Below are positions 52,502 to 61,761 of a stretch of 64,000 nucleotides of DNA, one piece after another. Position 1 is the stretch's first letter; the number at the start of each line of letters is the position of its first letter. The stretch is from the NCBI GenBank assembly GCA_021776415.1, contig JAJFFY010000007.1:124001-188000 (forward strand). Reading direction: 5' to 3'. Origin of the DNA: Hyphococcus sp. (GTDB lineage Bacteria > Pseudomonadota > Alphaproteobacteria > Caulobacterales > Parvularculaceae). The notes beneath the pieces are model-generated. The model was not told the DNA's origin. It saw only the letters and a list, made by a program, of their open reading frames with translations, and made no database searches. A program made the translations under genes and the position numbers.

Positions 52502-53422
52502 TCATGTGTCAGCAAACCAGACCGGTGTCAGGGCTGGTAAATCATCTTGCAGGCGTTCGCCAATGGCGTCCAGAAACTCATACCTTTTGCGATACATTGA
52601 GCGTTTTTTCGGTTTGATGTCGGCAAGGTCGCGGCGGCTTATTTCCCGACTCAGCTCAAAAGTCTGTTGGTCCACGATTACGCCGCCGCGGTCCAGCCAG
52701 ATTTCATCGTAATTGGTCGAAAAATCTGTCTTGTTCTTGAAATAGGCGTGGCGATGATGCCGGTAGGCGTCCGCAACGGCGAGAATGCGCTCAACGCCGG
52801 CAGCCTGGCAGACCATGCGAAAAATTTCGATCAGGAAGTCCCGCGGGCGAATACCAAAGAGTTTTTTTGTCAGATCGCGGTAAGTCGCTAAAATATCCTC
52901 TCGGTTGCGCCCTTGTATGGCGCCAATATAGGCGGTTATGGCGCCGTCTTCTTCCTTGAAGAACGAAAATGCGAGTGAGAACGCTCGAAAATCGTTGATG
53001 AATATATTCACAACCAGCATGCCTTCGCGCATGAACCATTTGGGCTGGTCAAGAACAACTTTGAAGCCGGGCAAAATGTCTTCGAGATCGAGCAGGATTA
53101 GGCGTTTGTCGGCGCTGAAGGTAAAGGGTGCGCCCAGCGCGTCGATAATTTTTGTATGGTCAATAATTCGCGCCCAGCGCTCGCGCGGTGTCCATGCGGC
53201 GTTTTGATATGGCCAAATGAATGCGCCGAACATTTCCGGGCGTTCGGTTAGCAGCGTTGATAGGCTTGAGCGTGTATCAGCTTGCCGAATTTCCGCAACA
53301 ATTTCGGGTGCGTTCCATGCAGAGAGGAATAGTCGCAGGCGTGTTTTCCATCCCGCAATGCTATTTTCACCAGCGGCCCCTTGTGACGCTGACCACAGCC
53401 ATTTGGTCGTTTCAATATTCAT
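52502..53422 (-). CDS. VirK/YbjX-family protein (DUF535)
   Basis: The protein has 306 residues. Recognisable lines are ITAYIGAIQGRNREDILATYRDLTKKLFGIRPRDFLIEIFRMVCQAAGVERI and, near the end, RSMYRKRYEFLDAI, as in VirK/YbjX. The family has unknown function, although Salmonella VirK and E. coli YbjX are linked to lipid A/outer membrane changes. It sits with the acyltransferase, and the pair lies 150 bases from vsr and dcm. The region is otherwise not connected to metabolic genes, and a small accessory island is possible. Confidence 0.82.
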   Translation of the reverse strand: MNIETTKWLWSASQGAAGENSIAGWKTRLRLFLSAWNAPEIVAEIRQADTRSSLSTLLTERPEMFGAFIWPYQNAAWTPRERWARIIDHTKIIDALGAPFTFSADKRLILLDLEDILPGFKVVLDQPKWFMREGMLVVNIFINDFRAFSLAFSFFKEEDGAITAYIGAIQGRNREDILATYRDLTKKLFGIRPRDFLIEIFRMVCQAAGVERILAVADAYRHHRHAYFKNKTDFSTNYDEIWLDRGGVIVDQQTFELSREISRRDLADIKPKKRSMYRKRYEFLDAIGERLQDDLPALTPVWFADT

Positions 53423-53526
53423 AGCATGGTCCTAGCGGCCGGGCAGAAGTCGGACTAGTGTGCAGCGCGCATATTATTGGCGCAGTTGTCAATAATTGAT
53501 GCATATTTGAGCTGAAAACGCTTTCA

Positions 53527-53940
53527 TCATCGTTTGATCGGGATGTTAGCAGGATTGAGTTTTTTAAGCTCGCATTCCCAGACGGTAATGACGCGCCAGC
53601 CGAGTTTTTTGAGCGCGGCTGTATTCTTCTTGTCGCGCGCCTTGTTGCGGGCGATTTTCTCCGTCCAGTAGGCGGTGTTGGTTTTAGGAACGCGCTTGCC
53701 CCGCTTGCAACTGTGACCATGCCAGAAGCATCCGTGGACGAATATAACAGCGCGGTGTTTTGGAAAGACCAGGTCCGGTTTTCCGGGCAGGGTTTTGACA
53801 TTGAGCCGGTAGCGATAGCCGAGCGCGTGCAGCGCCTTCCTGACGGCGATTTCGGGTTTTGTGTCCGTGGACTTCACCGCCCGCATCACCGCCGAGCGCT
53901 TTTCAGGAGAAAAAACGTCGGTGCGGGGCTTGGCGGTCAC
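53527..53940 (-). CDS. vsr: Very short patch repair endonuclease
   Basis: The protein has 137 residues from a GTG at 53940. The MRAVKSTDTKPEIAVRKALHALGYRYRLN line and FVHGCFWHGHSCKRG match the Vsr signature (nicking of T:G mismatches arising from deaminated 5-methylcytosine). The metal site includes the Asp in KPDLVF. The Cys/His cluster binds a structural zinc. It overlaps the end of the dcm gene (GTGA), so it is translationally coupled to the cytosine methylase, as in E. coli dcm-vsr. Confidence 0.95.
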   Translation of the reverse strand: MTAKPRTDVFSPEKRSAVMRAVKSTDTKPEIAVRKALHALGYRYRLNVKTLPGKPDLVFPKHRAVIFVHGCFWHGHSCKRGKRVPKTNTAYWTEKIARNKARDKKNTAALKKLGWRVITVWECELKKLNPANIPIKR

Positions 53941-55070
53941 GCGGCCTTGATTGCGCGTATGAGCAATGCAGGCTCGAAGATATTCTCACCCAGCCATTGC
54001 ACCAGCGGCGCGCACACTCCGTCGCCGCACAGTTTGAGCGCTGCGGTTGTGCTTTCCGGGAGGATATAATCTTCCCGCAGCCCCATCAGTCGCGCCGCCT
54101 CTCGCGGGCTCATCAACCGGGTGCGGACTTTGCCGCCCTCAATCGCAATAACGATCTGGCGTGAGGAGCCGCCTGCCGGCGTGCGCAAGCATCCAGCGAG
54201 GCCGTCAAACCGCGCCTCAAAACGCTGAACGCTGTTGCCGTTCTCTGCGCGCGTGCGACGGAAACCGGCGCCGGCGCGGCGGGCGCCGTTTCGCATGATT
54301 GCCTCAATGCGTGCGCGTTGCGATGCGCTCATCATGTCGACAAGGGCTTTGGTTTGCTCTGGCGGATGCCAATCCGCGGCGTTCCAGTCGATGATATCGC
54401 CAAGGCGGATGTTTCTACGCGGCCCCGGCTGCGGCGCGAGCCACAGCCATTGCGCCCGCGCCTCTGGCGGCAAATGATCGAGGGCTGAGATCAACGCCGG
54501 CGGCGCCAATTTTTCTGACGTTGGTGTTTTGGCAGTGGCCGGTGCGGCCGCGGGCCCGAAGCCGAGGATAAACAGGCGCGGCCGCGATTGCGGCGTGAAG
54601 GCGCGCGCATCGAGAACTATCGCGGTGACCCTATAATCGAGCGCCGCCAGACACTCGACCACGACGGCAAAGTCGCGACCGCCATTCGACGTCATCAGCC
54701 CGGCGACATTTTCAAGGGCGACAATGTGGGGCGCCCGCCCGGCTGTGTGGAGTTGTTCAACCAGACGCCGGAAGCCGAAAAATGCGCCGCTGCGTTTTGC
54801 ATGAATGCCGCCGCGCGCGCCGGCCAGCGACAGATCCTGGCACGGGAAAGAGCCCCATATCAGATCAGCGCGCTCGCCCGGCAGGTCGTTGAGGTTGAGA
54901 GCGGCGATATCGGCTTCGATCAGGTCATTGTCGCCGAAATTGGCGCGATAGGCGGCGCATTTTTGCGGGTCGAAATCATTGGCCAGCAAACACCGCCACG
55001 AATCACCAAGGCCCAAACGGGCCATACCGCCGCCGGCAAAGAATTCGAGGAATGAAAACTGCTGCATCAT
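53937..55070 (-). CDS. DNA cytosine-5 methyltransferase
   Basis: The protein has 377 residues. Motif I (FLEFFAGGGMARLGL, AdoMet), motif IV (GSFPCQDLSLAG, catalytic Cys), motif VI (ALENVAGLM), motif VIII (QSRPRLFILGF) and motif X (GDGVCAPLVQWLGENIF) are all visible. The target-recognition region is between VIII and X, about residues 190-310. Its target is unknown. No restriction enzyme gene is adjacent, and the partner is Vsr, so it is an orphan-type methylase. Motif I is of the EFFAGGG form found in many Alphaproteobacteria. Confidence 0.93.
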   Translation of the reverse strand: MMQQFSFLEFFAGGGMARLGLGDSWRCLLANDFDPQKCAAYRANFGDNDLIEADIAALNLNDLPGERADLIWGSFPCQDLSLAGARGGIHAKRSGAFFGFRRLVEQLHTAGRAPHIVALENVAGLMTSNGGRDFAVVVECLAALDYRVTAIVLDARAFTPQSRPRLFILGFGPAAAPATAKTPTSEKLAPPALISALDHLPPEARAQWLWLAPQPGPRRNIRLGDIIDWNAADWHPPEQTKALVDMMSASQRARIEAIMRNGARRAGAGFRRTRAENGNSVQRFEARFDGLAGCLRTPAGGSSRQIVIAIEGGKVRTRLMSPREAARLMGLREDYILPESTTAALKLCGDGVCAPLVQWLGENIFEPALLIRAIKAA

Positions 55071-55285
55071 GATTGTGATGTTATCGCGCTTTGCCGCATT
55101 TCCGCCTCATTTGTCCGCATACGTATGGCATCGGCCTCATTAGCGTCACAATCGCCATGTTTTCGCCGTTTTTCAAGCCATTATATCGCAGTTTCTTGAT
55201 CGTAGACGGATTGACGCTGCGCGTTTCATATCGCAAATTGTCATCGGGCGCTAAGGGGGCTCGCTGGACGAATAAGGAGAAGCGA

Positions 55286-56377
55286 ATGCCCTTGATGGAT
55301 ATCAAACAAGTAGGCTGCGTGGCAGCGTCAATGTTGGCTTTCGCCATTTTGGCTGGGCCGGCGCAGGCGGCGGGCAGTCAGACGCAAGGCGCTGACATAA
55401 TTAAGCCGTTTCAAATAGCGGTGAATGAACAACGCGAGCCGCGGAAAGCCGATCACCAAGGTTACCGTGGCGAGGACCGTAGTGGCGGCGACCGCGCAAG
55501 GCGTAATAAAGACGCAAAGCGCAAGGCTCAAAAACAAGAGTCTCGTCGCTCATCGGAACAACGGAGCAGTCGCCAGCGCAACGCTGCACGCACGCAGGAA
55601 ACCCGTGATAGCCGCCGCGCCAACCATCGCAGCGACCGTCGCAGCGATACTCGCCGCAGCGACACTCGGCGCAGTGATCGCCGCAGTGACACCCAACGCA
55701 GCAACAATCATCGCAGCGATCGCCGTAGCGATACTCGCCGCAGCAACAACCATCGCAGTGATCGCCGCAGGGACACCCAACGCAGCAACAATCATCGCAG
55801 CGACCGTCGTAGCGATACTCGCCGCAGCAATAATCATCGCAGTGATCGCCGCAGTGATCGCCGCAGCAACAATCATCGCAGTGATCGCCGCAGGGATACT
55901 CACCGCAGCAACAATCACCGCAGCAACAATCATCGCAGCGACCGCCGCCGCGACACCCACCGCAGCAACAACCATCGCAGCGATCGCCGCCGCGACCACC
56001 GCCGCGCCGATCGGCGCAGCTCCCACCGTCGCTCCGATCACCGCCGGAGCCATTACGGCAGCGGCCACTACAGCCATCCGGCGGCATACTCCGGGCGTCA
56101 CTACCGGCACGGTTACGGGCCGAGCCGCGGGCACGGGTATTACTGCTCGTTTCATAACCTGTTTCACTATAATTCCGGCTATGATCCGCTCGGCTGGCTG
56201 TTTGTGAGCTTTGGCTATGACCGCTATTCGTCGCGTTATCTCGACGACTGCGATGTGGTCTCGCAAACCTTCTATCGCCGTGGTCGACGCTATGAGGAAG
56301 TTGCGCTGCTTTGCTACGACTCATATGGCTACGGCTATATCAAGCGTGGCAGCCGCCAGGTCTATCGCACCTACTAA
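55286..56377 (+). CDS. Secreted Arg/Ser/Asp/His repeat protein
   Basis: The protein has 363 residues from the ATG at 55286, with AAGGAGAAGCGA just before it. Longer frames start in non-coding sequence. A signal peptide ([17 protein letters not shown]) is followed by a highly basic segment and then about 140 residues of degenerate repeats of the type '[14 protein letters not shown]'. After this come a His/Gly/Tyr-rich part and a C-terminal domain of about 90 residues with two Cys ([30 protein letters not shown]). The repeats may bind anionic polymers or metals. I do not recognise a family. It is followed by a terminator. It is divergent from the dcm gene. Confidence 0.7.
   Translation: MPLMDIKQVGCVAASMLAFAILAGPAQAAGSQTQGADIIKPFQIAVNEQREPRKADHQGYRGEDRSGGDRARRNKDAKRKAQKQESRRSSEQRSSRQRNAARTQETRDSRRANHRSDRRSDTRRSDTRRSDRRSDTQRSNNHRSDRRSDTRRSNNHRSDRRRDTQRSNNHRSDRRSDTRRSNNHRSDRRSDRRSNNHRSDRRRDTHRSNNHRSNNHRSDRRRDTHRSNNHRSDRRRDHRRADRRSSHRRSDHRRSHYGSGHYSHPAAYSGRHYRHGYGPSRGHGYYCSFHNLFHYNSGYDPLGWLFVSFGYDRYSSRYLDDCDVVSQTFYRRGRRYEEVALLCYDSYGYGYIKRGSRQVYRTY
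55620..56040 (+). repeat. Short tandem coding repeats (CGCAGC/AACAATCATCGC type)
   Basis: A degenerate array of 12-to-30-base units (CGCAGCAACAATCATCGCAG, GATCGCCGCAG and similar) encodes the Arg/Ser/Asp/Asn/His region of the secreted protein. Base composition is unusually purine-poor in stops, so long unrelated frames open on both strands across this stretch. Such an array is expected to be length-variable between strains. Confidence 0.8.
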
Positions 56378-56401
56378 CACTGGCTTGTCTTAACGGTTTT
56401 T

Positions 56402-56429
56402 GCCGGGCGCACACTGCGCCCGGCTTTTT
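56402..56429 (+). terminator. Rho-independent terminator after the Arg/Ser repeat gene
   Basis: A perfect GCCGGGCGCA/TGCGCCCGGC stem with a three-base loop is followed by TTTTT. It lies 24 bases after the stop codon. Confidence 0.9.
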
Positions 56430-56536
56430 CCACAGCTGCTTTTCGCCAAGGCGCGCTGTTTTGCACCTAGCCCCGAGATTGACGATTACCCCCGACTCCG
56501 GCGAGAGTACGCCCTTCAGCTGGGCACCCGAAAAGT

Positions 56537-57625
56537 ATGGCGGCCATAACTTTCAGAAAGCGCGTTCTCGCGCCAACCATTTGTGCATGGATGCTCGCCA
56601 CCGCGGGCATGGCGGCTGTCGCCTATGCGACCGCGCCTGAGGGCTTTCCCCCTTCGTCGGCGGCAGCGACGGACGACGCCGGCGCGAGCATGGCGATTGG
56701 CGATATTCAGGTTGGCGAGCGCGGCAATCAGACCCGGATAGCATTTTTATGCGATGGCGCCTGCATCTTGGAAAAACGCGAAGCCGATGCATTTTATCTC
56801 AGCGGTGTCGATGCATCATTCATTCTTGACCTCTCCCGGCGCAGCAAGCGCGTTCAAAGCCTTCGCGCCATCCCCCAAGGCGACGGCTCGATGCTGCGGA
56901 TTCGCACCGACGCCGTTATCGACCACACCCGTGTGAAACCCTGCACCGTCGGCGGGCGCGATGCGGCGTGCCTTGATCTGTTCTTTGTTGCGGCTTTGCA
57001 GAAAAACCCGTCGCCATCGGCGCCGTCCAAGCAACCCAAACCCATGCAACAGGCCTCTGCCGCCAGCGCTTCAGGCGCTGCCGCCTCGCCGCCGCCCAAG
57101 CCGGCTTTGCGCGAGGGCGCGCCAGAGCGTTTCAAAAGATTTGCGCAGTTGGCGGCGCCGGAGCGGCTGGCCCCGCCGGTGGGCGTCATCTTAGCGAAAG
57201 TCCAGCCGATCGAGCCTTCCGTAGAGGTGCGCAAACCGGCCATCCGCAAAAGCCAGCCGCTTGTTGAGCCGGTAAAGCTGGATTTTACCGCGCGCGTTAA
57301 AACACTCCTGAAGAAGGACCTGAGTTCCGCATTTTGCAACAATGCAGCAGCGGCGTTGCAGGCCGATGCATGGGCGCTTGGGGCGATGGTTGATGTTGGC
57401 TTGTGTGCGGCGGCGCGCGGCGATGTTGTTCAGGGCGACGTCACGCTGGCGCGGCTGCTGGAATATACGCCCGACAATTACCAAGCCCTGGTCGGGCGCG
57501 CGCTGATCGCCGAACAGGCCAAAGAAAAGGGCGTCGCACGCAAATATTATCAGGACGCGCTCAATTCCCTGCCGCCGATTGAAGAATCCAACCGCATCGT
57601 TCAGGCCATGGCGGCGCTTGAATAG
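56537..57625 (+). CDS. Secreted protein with a TPR-like C-terminus
   Basis: The protein has 362 residues with a signal peptide (ICAWMLATAGMAAVAYATAPEG). The N-terminal domain (about 50-160) has the line VGERGNQTRIAFLCDGACILEKREADAF and paired Cys residues, as in SH3-like or PilZ-type sensory domains. A Pro/Ala-rich linker (about 165-195) leads to a C-terminal alpha-helical part (about 265-362; GDVTLARLLEYTPDNYQALVGRALIAEQAKEKG) resembling tetratricopeptide repeats. It probably binds a periplasmic partner. The function is unknown. Confidence 0.6.
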   Translation: MAAITFRKRVLAPTICAWMLATAGMAAVAYATAPEGFPPSSAAATDDAGASMAIGDIQVGERGNQTRIAFLCDGACILEKREADAFYLSGVDASFILDLSRRSKRVQSLRAIPQGDGSMLRIRTDAVIDHTRVKPCTVGGRDAACLDLFFVAALQKNPSPSAPSKQPKPMQQASAASASGAAASPPPKPALREGAPERFKRFAQLAAPERLAPPVGVILAKVQPIEPSVEVRKPAIRKSQPLVEPVKLDFTARVKTLLKKDLSSAFCNNAAAALQADAWALGAMVDVGLCAAARGDVVQGDVTLARLLEYTPDNYQALVGRALIAEQAKEKGVARKYYQDALNSLPPIEESNRIVQAMAALE

Positions 57626-57635
57626 GGCTTAATAA

Positions 57636-58853
57636 TCAGGTGACTTTGCGACGCGCAGAATATTTCGCCTCGCGCCATTTTTGCGTCTCCAGAATATCTG
57701 CGAGTATGCTCGCCGCATTCCAAACATCGCGATAGCCAAGAAACAACGGCGAGAACCCGAACCGCATGATGTCCGGCTGTCTGAAATCGCCGATCACTCC
57801 ATGGGCGATCAACGCCTGGATAACCGCATAGCCATGATCGAACCGTACCGAGACATGACCGCCGCGACGCTCCGACGGCGGCGGCGAGATGCTTTCAAGA
57901 CCGAGCGGCGCGCAGCGTGCAAGGAACAAATCCCCCAGCATTTTCGCTTTCGCCTCAATGGCGGCGATGTCGATATCGGCAAAAACATCGAGCGCCGCAT
58001 CACGCGCGCTCAACGACAGGATTGGCGGCGTGCCGCTGGCGAACCGCTCAACCCCGGGGGCGGGGGCGTAGTCCGGGGCAAACTCAAACGGCGCGGCATG
58101 GCCCATCCAGCCTGATAGCGGTTGGTTGAGCGTTGCGGCGGCCTGGCGCCCGACATAGACGAAGGCCGGCGCGCCGGGGCCGCCATTTAAATATTTATAG
58201 CCGCAGCCGACGCCATAACGCGCGCCGGCCGCTCGCATATCAATATCGAGAACGCCGGTGGCGTGGCTCAGATCCCAGATGATCTCCACATGGTTTTGCG
58301 CCGCCGCCTGCTCCCATGCAGCGATATCGGCGACCGCCGCAGTCTTATAGTGGACGGCGCTTTTGACCAGCACGCTGATCTCTGAACCAAGGGCGCCATG
58401 GTCTGCGTCAGGCGCCAGGCGCATCAGCGGCGCACCAGTGAGATTTGAAAGGCCTTGCAGAATATAGCCGTCGGTGGGAAATTCATCCGCATGGTAAGCA
58501 ATCGCGCCGGGCGCATTGGCGCTAAGCGCGGCGGCGAGTTTGAAAATATTGACTGACACGCTGTCGGCGATGATGACCTCGTCCTCGCGCCCGCCGATCA
58601 GCCGCGCGATCTTTGCGCCGCAGGTCTTTGGCAGGTCGATCCATCCCGCGTCGTTCCACGACTTAACCAGCCCGCTGCGCCATTCCGCCTCGCCGGTGGA
58701 TTGGATACGCGCAAGCGCCGCCTTTGGCGGCGGGCCGAGCGAATTTCCGTCAAGATAGATAATCCAGTCAGGCAGATCGAACAGGGTTTTATATCGCGCT
58801 AGCGGGTCCTTATCGTCGAGCGCGTCGGCTTCACTTGCGGAGACCGGCGTCAT
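57636..58853 (-). CDS. kynU: Kynureninase
   Basis: The protein has 405 residues. PLP-enzyme signatures are the N-terminal DGNSLGPPPKAALARI and the internal aldimine-lysine line VGCGYKYLNGGPGAPAFVYV (about residue 225). The lines DLSHATGVLDIDM and GHVSVRFDHGYAVI are typical kynureninase. The enzyme splits L-kynurenine to anthranilate and alanine. Its ATG overlaps the stop of the upstream formamidase gene (ATGA), and the pair is transcribed leftwards. Kynurenine catabolism without visible tryptophan dioxygenase in the window suggests that kynA lies elsewhere. Confidence 0.95.
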   Translation of the reverse strand: MTPVSASEADALDDKDPLARYKTLFDLPDWIIYLDGNSLGPPPKAALARIQSTGEAEWRSGLVKSWNDAGWIDLPKTCGAKIARLIGGREDEVIIADSVSVNIFKLAAALSANAPGAIAYHADEFPTDGYILQGLSNLTGAPLMRLAPDADHGALGSEISVLVKSAVHYKTAAVADIAAWEQAAAQNHVEIIWDLSHATGVLDIDMRAAGARYGVGCGYKYLNGGPGAPAFVYVGRQAAATLNQPLSGWMGHAAPFEFAPDYAPAPGVERFASGTPPILSLSARDAALDVFADIDIAAIEAKAKMLGDLFLARCAPLGLESISPPPSERRGGHVSVRFDHGYAVIQALIAHGVIGDFRQPDIMRFGFSPLFLGYRDVWNAASILADILETQKWREAKYSARRKVT

Positions 58854-59488
58854 TCGAGAACCCGCAGCAAGGCGCGCACCGGCGCGGCGTCGAGCCCTTC
58901 AAGTTTCAATGGCGGGGCGATCAATTCATACGCGCCGGCCGGCGCATCATCGAGGCATAAGCCTTCCAAAATCCGCATATTATGGGCGAAGACGGCGCGG
59001 TGGGCATCCATAATTTTCGATGAGGCAGGGTCGAGCGACGGCGTGTCGACGCCGATCAGCCGGACGCCCTCATCGGCGAGCCATGTGATTGCCGCGGCGC
59101 TGATAACGGTAAAGGCCGGATCCCAGACTTTCGGCTGCCGCTGATAGGTGCGGATCAGAACCCGCGGTGCAATTTCTGTAACGGTCTGGGCGAGGGCGTC
59201 GCGCACCATGTCCCGGCTCAGCAGCGCAGCATCGTTGATAATATGAACAACTGTACACGGACCGATATAGGCGGCGACATCGACAGCATTGATTGGCGCG
59301 CCGCTCGCATCATAGTGCAAGGGCGCATCGGCATGGGCGCCGGCATGGGACGAAAGGGTCAGCCGCGAGACATTGACCGGACCATTCTTGCCGATCGCCA
59401 TTGTCGATTGCGCCTCAAACGGCGTGTCGCCGGGAAAGACTGGCGTCGCCGCGGAGATTACGGGGGTGATATCGATGAAGCGGCTCAT
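58850..59488 (-). CDS. kynB: Kynurenine formamidase (arylformamidase)
   Basis: The protein has 212 residues. The cyclase/KynB metal motif HAGAHADAPLHY (HxGxHxDxPxH) is complete, and a later GVDTPSLDPA line is typical. It hydrolyses N-formylkynurenine to kynurenine and formate. It precedes kynU with overlapping codons. It is divergent from the dimethylargininase operon, with about 76 bases between the starts. Confidence 0.95.
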   Translation of the reverse strand: MSRFIDITPVISAATPVFPGDTPFEAQSTMAIGKNGPVNVSRLTLSSHAGAHADAPLHYDASGAPINAVDVAAYIGPCTVVHIINDAALLSRDMVRDALAQTVTEIAPRVLIRTYQRQPKVWDPAFTVISAAAITWLADEGVRLIGVDTPSLDPASSKIMDAHRAVFAHNMRILEGLCLDDAPAGAYELIAPPLKLEGLDAAPVRALLRVLE

Positions 59489-59564
59489 GGATTGCGGGCT
59501 CTCTCAAATCATCTGAACAGTTGGCTTGACTGCGGCGATGGTTGCACACCAGTGTTACCCGAAG

Positions 59565-60386
59565 ATGATGGACAACGTAAATACGCCGCCGGACCGGCCG
59601 GTCTTTGAATTTGACACGGCGATCGTGCGCCTGCCGTCAAAATCCGTTGCCAGCGGTTTGCGCGCCGGCGATGGCGGTGATCCCGCCTATCCGGGCGTGC
59701 GATCAGAGCACAAGGCCTATGTCGCGGCGCTGGGCGAGGCTGGTATTGCCGTGATCCCGCTTGGCGTGCTTGAGGCCTATCCCGACGCCATGTTTGTCGA
59801 AGACCCGGCGCTGGTCTTCCCCGAGGGGGCGATTTTGCTTCGCCCGGGGGCGGCTAGCCGCGCCGGCGAGGTCTCTGAGATCGCCAGCGCCCTGCGCGAT
59901 CAATTTACCACCGTGCTTGAATTGTCAGGGGAAGGCTTTGTCGAGGGCGGCGATATTTTGACGACGCCGGAAAAAGTTATGATCGGCCTGTCGAGCCGCA
60001 CCGATCAAGCGGGCGCGCATGAGCTGCAAAAACTGCTCGCCGAATTTGGCCGCGCCAGCGAAATCGTCGAGACGCCGGCCGATGTTTTGCATTTCAAAAC
60101 CGATTGCTCGCTGCTCAACGAGGGGACCGTGCTGTCGACGGCGCGGCTGGCGCGCTCAAACGTCTTTGACGGCTTTGACGTTGTGCTGACGCCCGAGGGC
60201 GAGGAAGCAGCGGCAAATGCATTGCGCGTCAATGATGTGGTGATGGTCGGCTCCGATTTTCCTCGCACCATAGAGTTGCTCGACAAGCGCGGGTTTCATG
60301 TGGTCCCGCTCAGAACAACCGAGATTGGCAAAATCGACGCCGGTCTGTCTTGCATGTCTTTGCGATGGTGCAAGGCGACGGGGTGA
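59565..60386 (+). CDS. ddaH: Dimethylargininase (NG,NG-dimethylarginine dimethylaminohydrolase)
   Basis: The protein has 273 residues from the first of two adjacent Met codons (59565 and 59568). Catalytic features of DDAH are clear: LEAYPDAMFVEDPALVF, FVEGGDILTT (Glu/Asp pair), VLHFKTDCSLLNEGTV (His) and a C-terminal DAGLSCMSLRW with the nucleophilic Cys. DDAH splits asymmetric dimethylarginine to citrulline and dimethylamine. A related amidinohydrolase activity is possible. It starts a plus-strand run with an amino-acid permease and a Rieske oxygenase. Confidence 0.9.
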   Translation: MMDNVNTPPDRPVFEFDTAIVRLPSKSVASGLRAGDGGDPAYPGVRSEHKAYVAALGEAGIAVIPLGVLEAYPDAMFVEDPALVFPEGAILLRPGAASRAGEVSEIASALRDQFTTVLELSGEGFVEGGDILTTPEKVMIGLSSRTDQAGAHELQKLLAEFGRASEIVETPADVLHFKTDCSLLNEGTVLSTARLARSNVFDGFDVVLTPEGEEAAANALRVNDVVMVGSDFPRTIELLDKRGFHVVPLRTTEIGKIDAGLSCMSLRWCKATG

Positions 60387-60429
60387 GTTTTTATGTTGAC
60401 GAAGCCACCGAGGGCATGAGGGTCTGGCA

Positions 60430-61746
60430 ATGAATCAGCCTGCTGAGCAATTGAACGATACTGGTCCTGATACTAAACCCGCTGCGGGTTTTGGGTTCTG
60501 GAAATGCTGGTCGCTTTCGGTCGGGGTGATGATCGGCTCCGGGGTGTTCCTGCTTCCCGCGGTGCTGGCGCCATACGGATCGATCAGTTTCCTCGGCTGG
60601 ATTGTCACCAGCATCGGCGCCATTCTGATCGCCCTTGTGCTTGGCCGCCTGGCGGGGCGAACAAATCGCAGTGGCGGTTTTTACGTTTATACCCGCGATG
60701 CGTTCGGCGATCTTGCCGGGTTCATTGTCGGCTGGAGCTATTGGCTCAGCATCCTGTTTGCCGTCGCCGCCATCAGCGTTGCTTTTGCCGGTTACGCCGG
60801 CGCGGTTATCCCGGCGCTTGGCGCTAACACCATCACTCAGGCGCTGGTCGCAACATCGATCATCTGGATGCTGACGGGTATCAACATCAAAGGCGTATCG
60901 GAAGCGGCCTCGGTACAACTGGTGATGACGATCTTAAAGATCATCCCGCTCTTGGTGATCATTGCGCTCGGAATTGTCGCCGGGGCGCCGGAGAATATTC
61001 CGCCGTTCAATCCGCAAGCCCTGCCCATAGGCGAGGCGTTGGCGACAACGGCGCTACTGACCATGTGGGCGTTCATCGGCATTGAAGCCGGCGTTGTCCC
61101 CGCCGCAGACGTGATTGACGCCAAGCGGACGATCCCGCGCGCTGTCATCGCCGGTACGCTCTCGGTTGCGGCGATCTATATTGCCGCGACTGCCGCGGTG
61201 ATGATGCTGGTGCCGGTGGATACGCTGGCGCAGTCCGAGGCGCCATTCGCGGACGCCGCCCGCGCGCTCGGCGCCTTTGGCGGGCCGTTGATCGCCATCG
61301 GCGCGCTGGTCTCAACCGCCGGGTCGCTCAACGGCAACATTTTGCTCAGCGGGCAAATGCCCATGGCGGTCGCTCTCGACGGATTGGCCCCCAAAGCATT
61401 GGCGAAGAAAAACGCCGGACACGCGCCGATTGTCGCGCTGATCCTGTCCTCGACGATTGCAACGCTGCTATTGATTTTCAACTACAGCGACGGGTTGGTC
61501 TCGGCGTTTGTGTTTCTGATTTCCATGTCGACGCTGGCGACGCTGATGCCATATGCGGTGTCGGCCCTTGCGGAGTTGCGCTATTCGATCAAGTCGGCGC
61601 GAGCGTGGGCGGTGATTGCCATCGTCGCGCTGGTTTATGCGATCGTCGCCATGGCCGGCGCCGGCCTTAAGCCGTTGCTCTGGGGCGTGTTGTTACTTGC
61701 CGCCGGGCTTCCGGTATTTTATTGGACAAAGCAATCCACGCGTTGA
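60430..61746 (+). CDS. APC-family amino acid permease
   Basis: The protein has 438 residues and about 12 membrane helices. The helix-1 line SVGVMIGSGVFLLPAVLAPYG (G-S-G motif) and helix 6 (MWAFIGIEAGVVPA) are typical of the amino acid-polyamine-organocation family. It would import amino acids or polyamines. It lies 43 bases after ddaH and 15 bases before the Rieske gene, so the three are a likely operon. A dimethylarginine or aromatic amino acid substrate is inferred from position only. Confidence 0.88.
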   Translation: MNQPAEQLNDTGPDTKPAAGFGFWKCWSLSVGVMIGSGVFLLPAVLAPYGSISFLGWIVTSIGAILIALVLGRLAGRTNRSGGFYVYTRDAFGDLAGFIVGWSYWLSILFAVAAISVAFAGYAGAVIPALGANTITQALVATSIIWMLTGINIKGVSEAASVQLVMTILKIIPLLVIIALGIVAGAPENIPPFNPQALPIGEALATTALLTMWAFIGIEAGVVPAADVIDAKRTIPRAVIAGTLSVAAIYIAATAAVMMLVPVDTLAQSEAPFADAARALGAFGGPLIAIGALVSTAGSLNGNILLSGQMPMAVALDGLAPKALAKKNAGHAPIVALILSSTIATLLLIFNYSDGLVSAFVFLISMSTLATLMPYAVSALAELRYSIKSARAWAVIAIVALVYAIVAMAGAGLKPLLWGVLLLAAGLPVFYWTKQSTR

Positions 61747-61761
61747 GCAGGGCGGAGCAAA

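Noticed and set aside
54300-54480. Possible restriction endonuclease beside dcm
   Set aside because: The open frames there are shadows of the methylase gene. The adjacent real gene is vsr.
55401-56324. Long frames on both strands (307 and 260 codons) across the Arg/Ser repeat array
   Set aside because: They arise from the repeated, stop-free units. Only the frame with a signal peptide and RBS has a sensible C-terminal domain.
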